A DNA stretch of 64,000 nt from Sialis fuliginosa (taxonomy: Eukaryota; Arthropoda; Insecta; Megaloptera; Sialidae). The stretch covers positions 16,246,501 through 16,310,500 of the forward strand of contig OY540822.1 of the NCBI GenBank assembly GCA_961205875.1, in the 5' to 3' direction. This document shows, in pieces, positions 62,841-64,000 of the stretch. Below the pieces are notes generated by a model. It was not told the DNA's origin and did not search any database. It worked only from the letters and a program-made list of their open reading frames with translations. Position 1 is the first letter of the stretch, and every line of letters starts with the position of its first letter. The position numbers and the translations under genes are program-made.

Positions 62841-63887
62841 ATTATTACAATACTACATGTATTCATTTTCAATTATAGATACTAAAATATAAATAAATAA
62901 CTTATTATACTCATAAGAAACTTATCCGCATAAAAAAGGTTATATAATATAAGATTGATTATGTTTTTTATTACTTTATTTTATAAATAAAGTACGTCAG
63001 GTATAAGGAAAGTATTAATTTAGGTAATAGATTTTTTTAAATATACATATTTTCATGTATTTTTTAAAAGACAAATTAAAATTTTTACTGGTAAAGTTTT
63101 TCAAAATTCGCAATAATTTGTTTTCTATTTGACAAAAAAGATATTGATTTCATCTAGTTTCAACTAGAAGCCCAGGGACGTCTCTAAGATATTTTAGCAC
63201 CCTGGGCTGCCTTGTGAAAAATAAACTATCCAAAAATTGCGTTACTAAAAATACAAAATCTATATCTACAAATCGATAAACAAAATATTAAACACAAAAA
63301 TATATATGTATATAGTTTTAGGTAACTTTTTTACATTTAATATCTGCAAGTTCAACATCAGATTCACTACTTAAAATACTTAAATCATGCAGTTTAGACT
63401 GTCCTAAAGATTTTATTTAAAAGTTAAAATTCTGCCACATTTGAAATTTTCTCATGGTGTCGGCGCGGGTGCAATAATGAAATTGATTGATTAATATTTG
63501 TGAAATGATAAAAACTCGCAAGAACTCTTGCGCCATCTATCAAAAACTGCGAGATTTAAGTTTTAGTCAAGATACAAACCACAATAAAACATTAGAATTC
63601 TGTATTGGATTTTATTTCGTTAAACTATTCACGAATAGATGACTGTAAACATTGCTACGTTTTATTTCAATTATAATAAACATTATTATTATTTATTTAT
63701 AAATAGTTACTTCCGCCAATAACAAAAATAATTCGAATTAACTTAAATAAAATATCATAATAAATTATAATTAATTTAATTTTCAACTCTTTTACTAACA
63801 AAGATTACAGATATTTTATGCCCTAGTACAATCAAGGGAGACAACATTTACAATACACTAGGCCCAATGTAAAATATACTTATTTAG
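62841..63887. other. AT-rich non-coding DNA
   Basis: No gene supported. CAGGGACGTCTCTAAGAT at 63173, followed by CACCCTGGGCTGCC, resembles a hAT terminus related to family 3; the far end was not found. Confidence 0.45.
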
Positions 63888-64000
63888 GTACAACTGACTT
63901 GGGTCAAGAAATCATAACAATACTCGTATTTTCTTAATATAATAATACAGTAATCCCTACATTTACGCGCGGTTGAAAAAGTTTAGGAAAAAAGGTGGAA
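63888..64000. mobile_element. family-2 MITE cut by the window edge, with nested Tigger-like terminus
   Basis: ACAACTGACTTGGGTCAAGA matches the family-2 left end. At 63948 CAGTAATCCCTACATTTACG begins a nested Tigger-like terminus similar to 34412. The last bases (AGGAAAAAAGGTGGAA) match those at 40344-40358. Confidence 0.6.

Overview
This window is nuclear DNA from an arthropod, most likely an insect. It is about 70% A+T. Three conserved genes with metazoan exon structure sit in a large excess of non-coding DNA packed with DNA-transposon relics. Short TIR elements, hAT ends starting CAGTGGCG/CAGGGGCG, and frequent TAGGTAC-type motifs would fit a sap-feeding hemipteran such as an aphid relative. 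That narrower placement is inference, not demonstrated.

Genes. At the left edge (1-652, + strand) lies the C-terminal end of 5-aminolevulinate synthase (ALAS), the first enzyme of heme synthesis, with three exons visible and the rest outside the window. Convergent to it (2625-6181, - strand) is a complete MGAT2 gene (N-glycan GlcNAc-transferase II). I rebuilt it as seven coding exons giving 450 residues, with every splice phase consistent. About 7 kb beyond its 5' end, and divergent from it, is a single-exon forkhead gene of the FoxB class (13758-14711, + strand, 317 residues) with a GC-richer upstream region and a Groucho-type eh1 motif. These three genes are functionally unrelated; only their order and orientation are shared.

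The remaining 49 kb (14.7-64 kb) has no protein-coding gene I can support. It is AT-rich background interrupted by (i) mobile-element relics and (ii) several 0.2-0.6 kb islands of higher complexity and higher GC (about 28.1, 30.3, 32.4, 45.5, 49.2, 50.8, 52.2 and 62.5 kb). Since they flank a developmental transcription factor, they are reasonable candidates for cis-regulatory elements or unannotated transcript starts.

Mobile elements. Two ~1.05-kb hAT-type foldback elements (18706-19733 and 46322-47413) have 8-bp target duplications and ~340-bp inverted arms. Between the two copies the loop is inverted while the outer ends keep the same orientation. Two other hAT non-autonomous elements have perfect 8-bp target duplications (31696-32305 and a 100-bp one at 33099-33198). 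A Tigger/pogo-type deletion derivative (61875-62408) has TA duplications and keeps the end of the transposase ORF, including a PCNA-binding-type motif. At least nine copies of one MITE family with termini like AGGTACTGGCACCAGTCTTGG, and six of another with termini containing CCAAGAAATCCTTGTTTTAT, are spread through the window. Several near-perfect hairpins are also present. I saw no tRNA, rRNA or CRISPR array.
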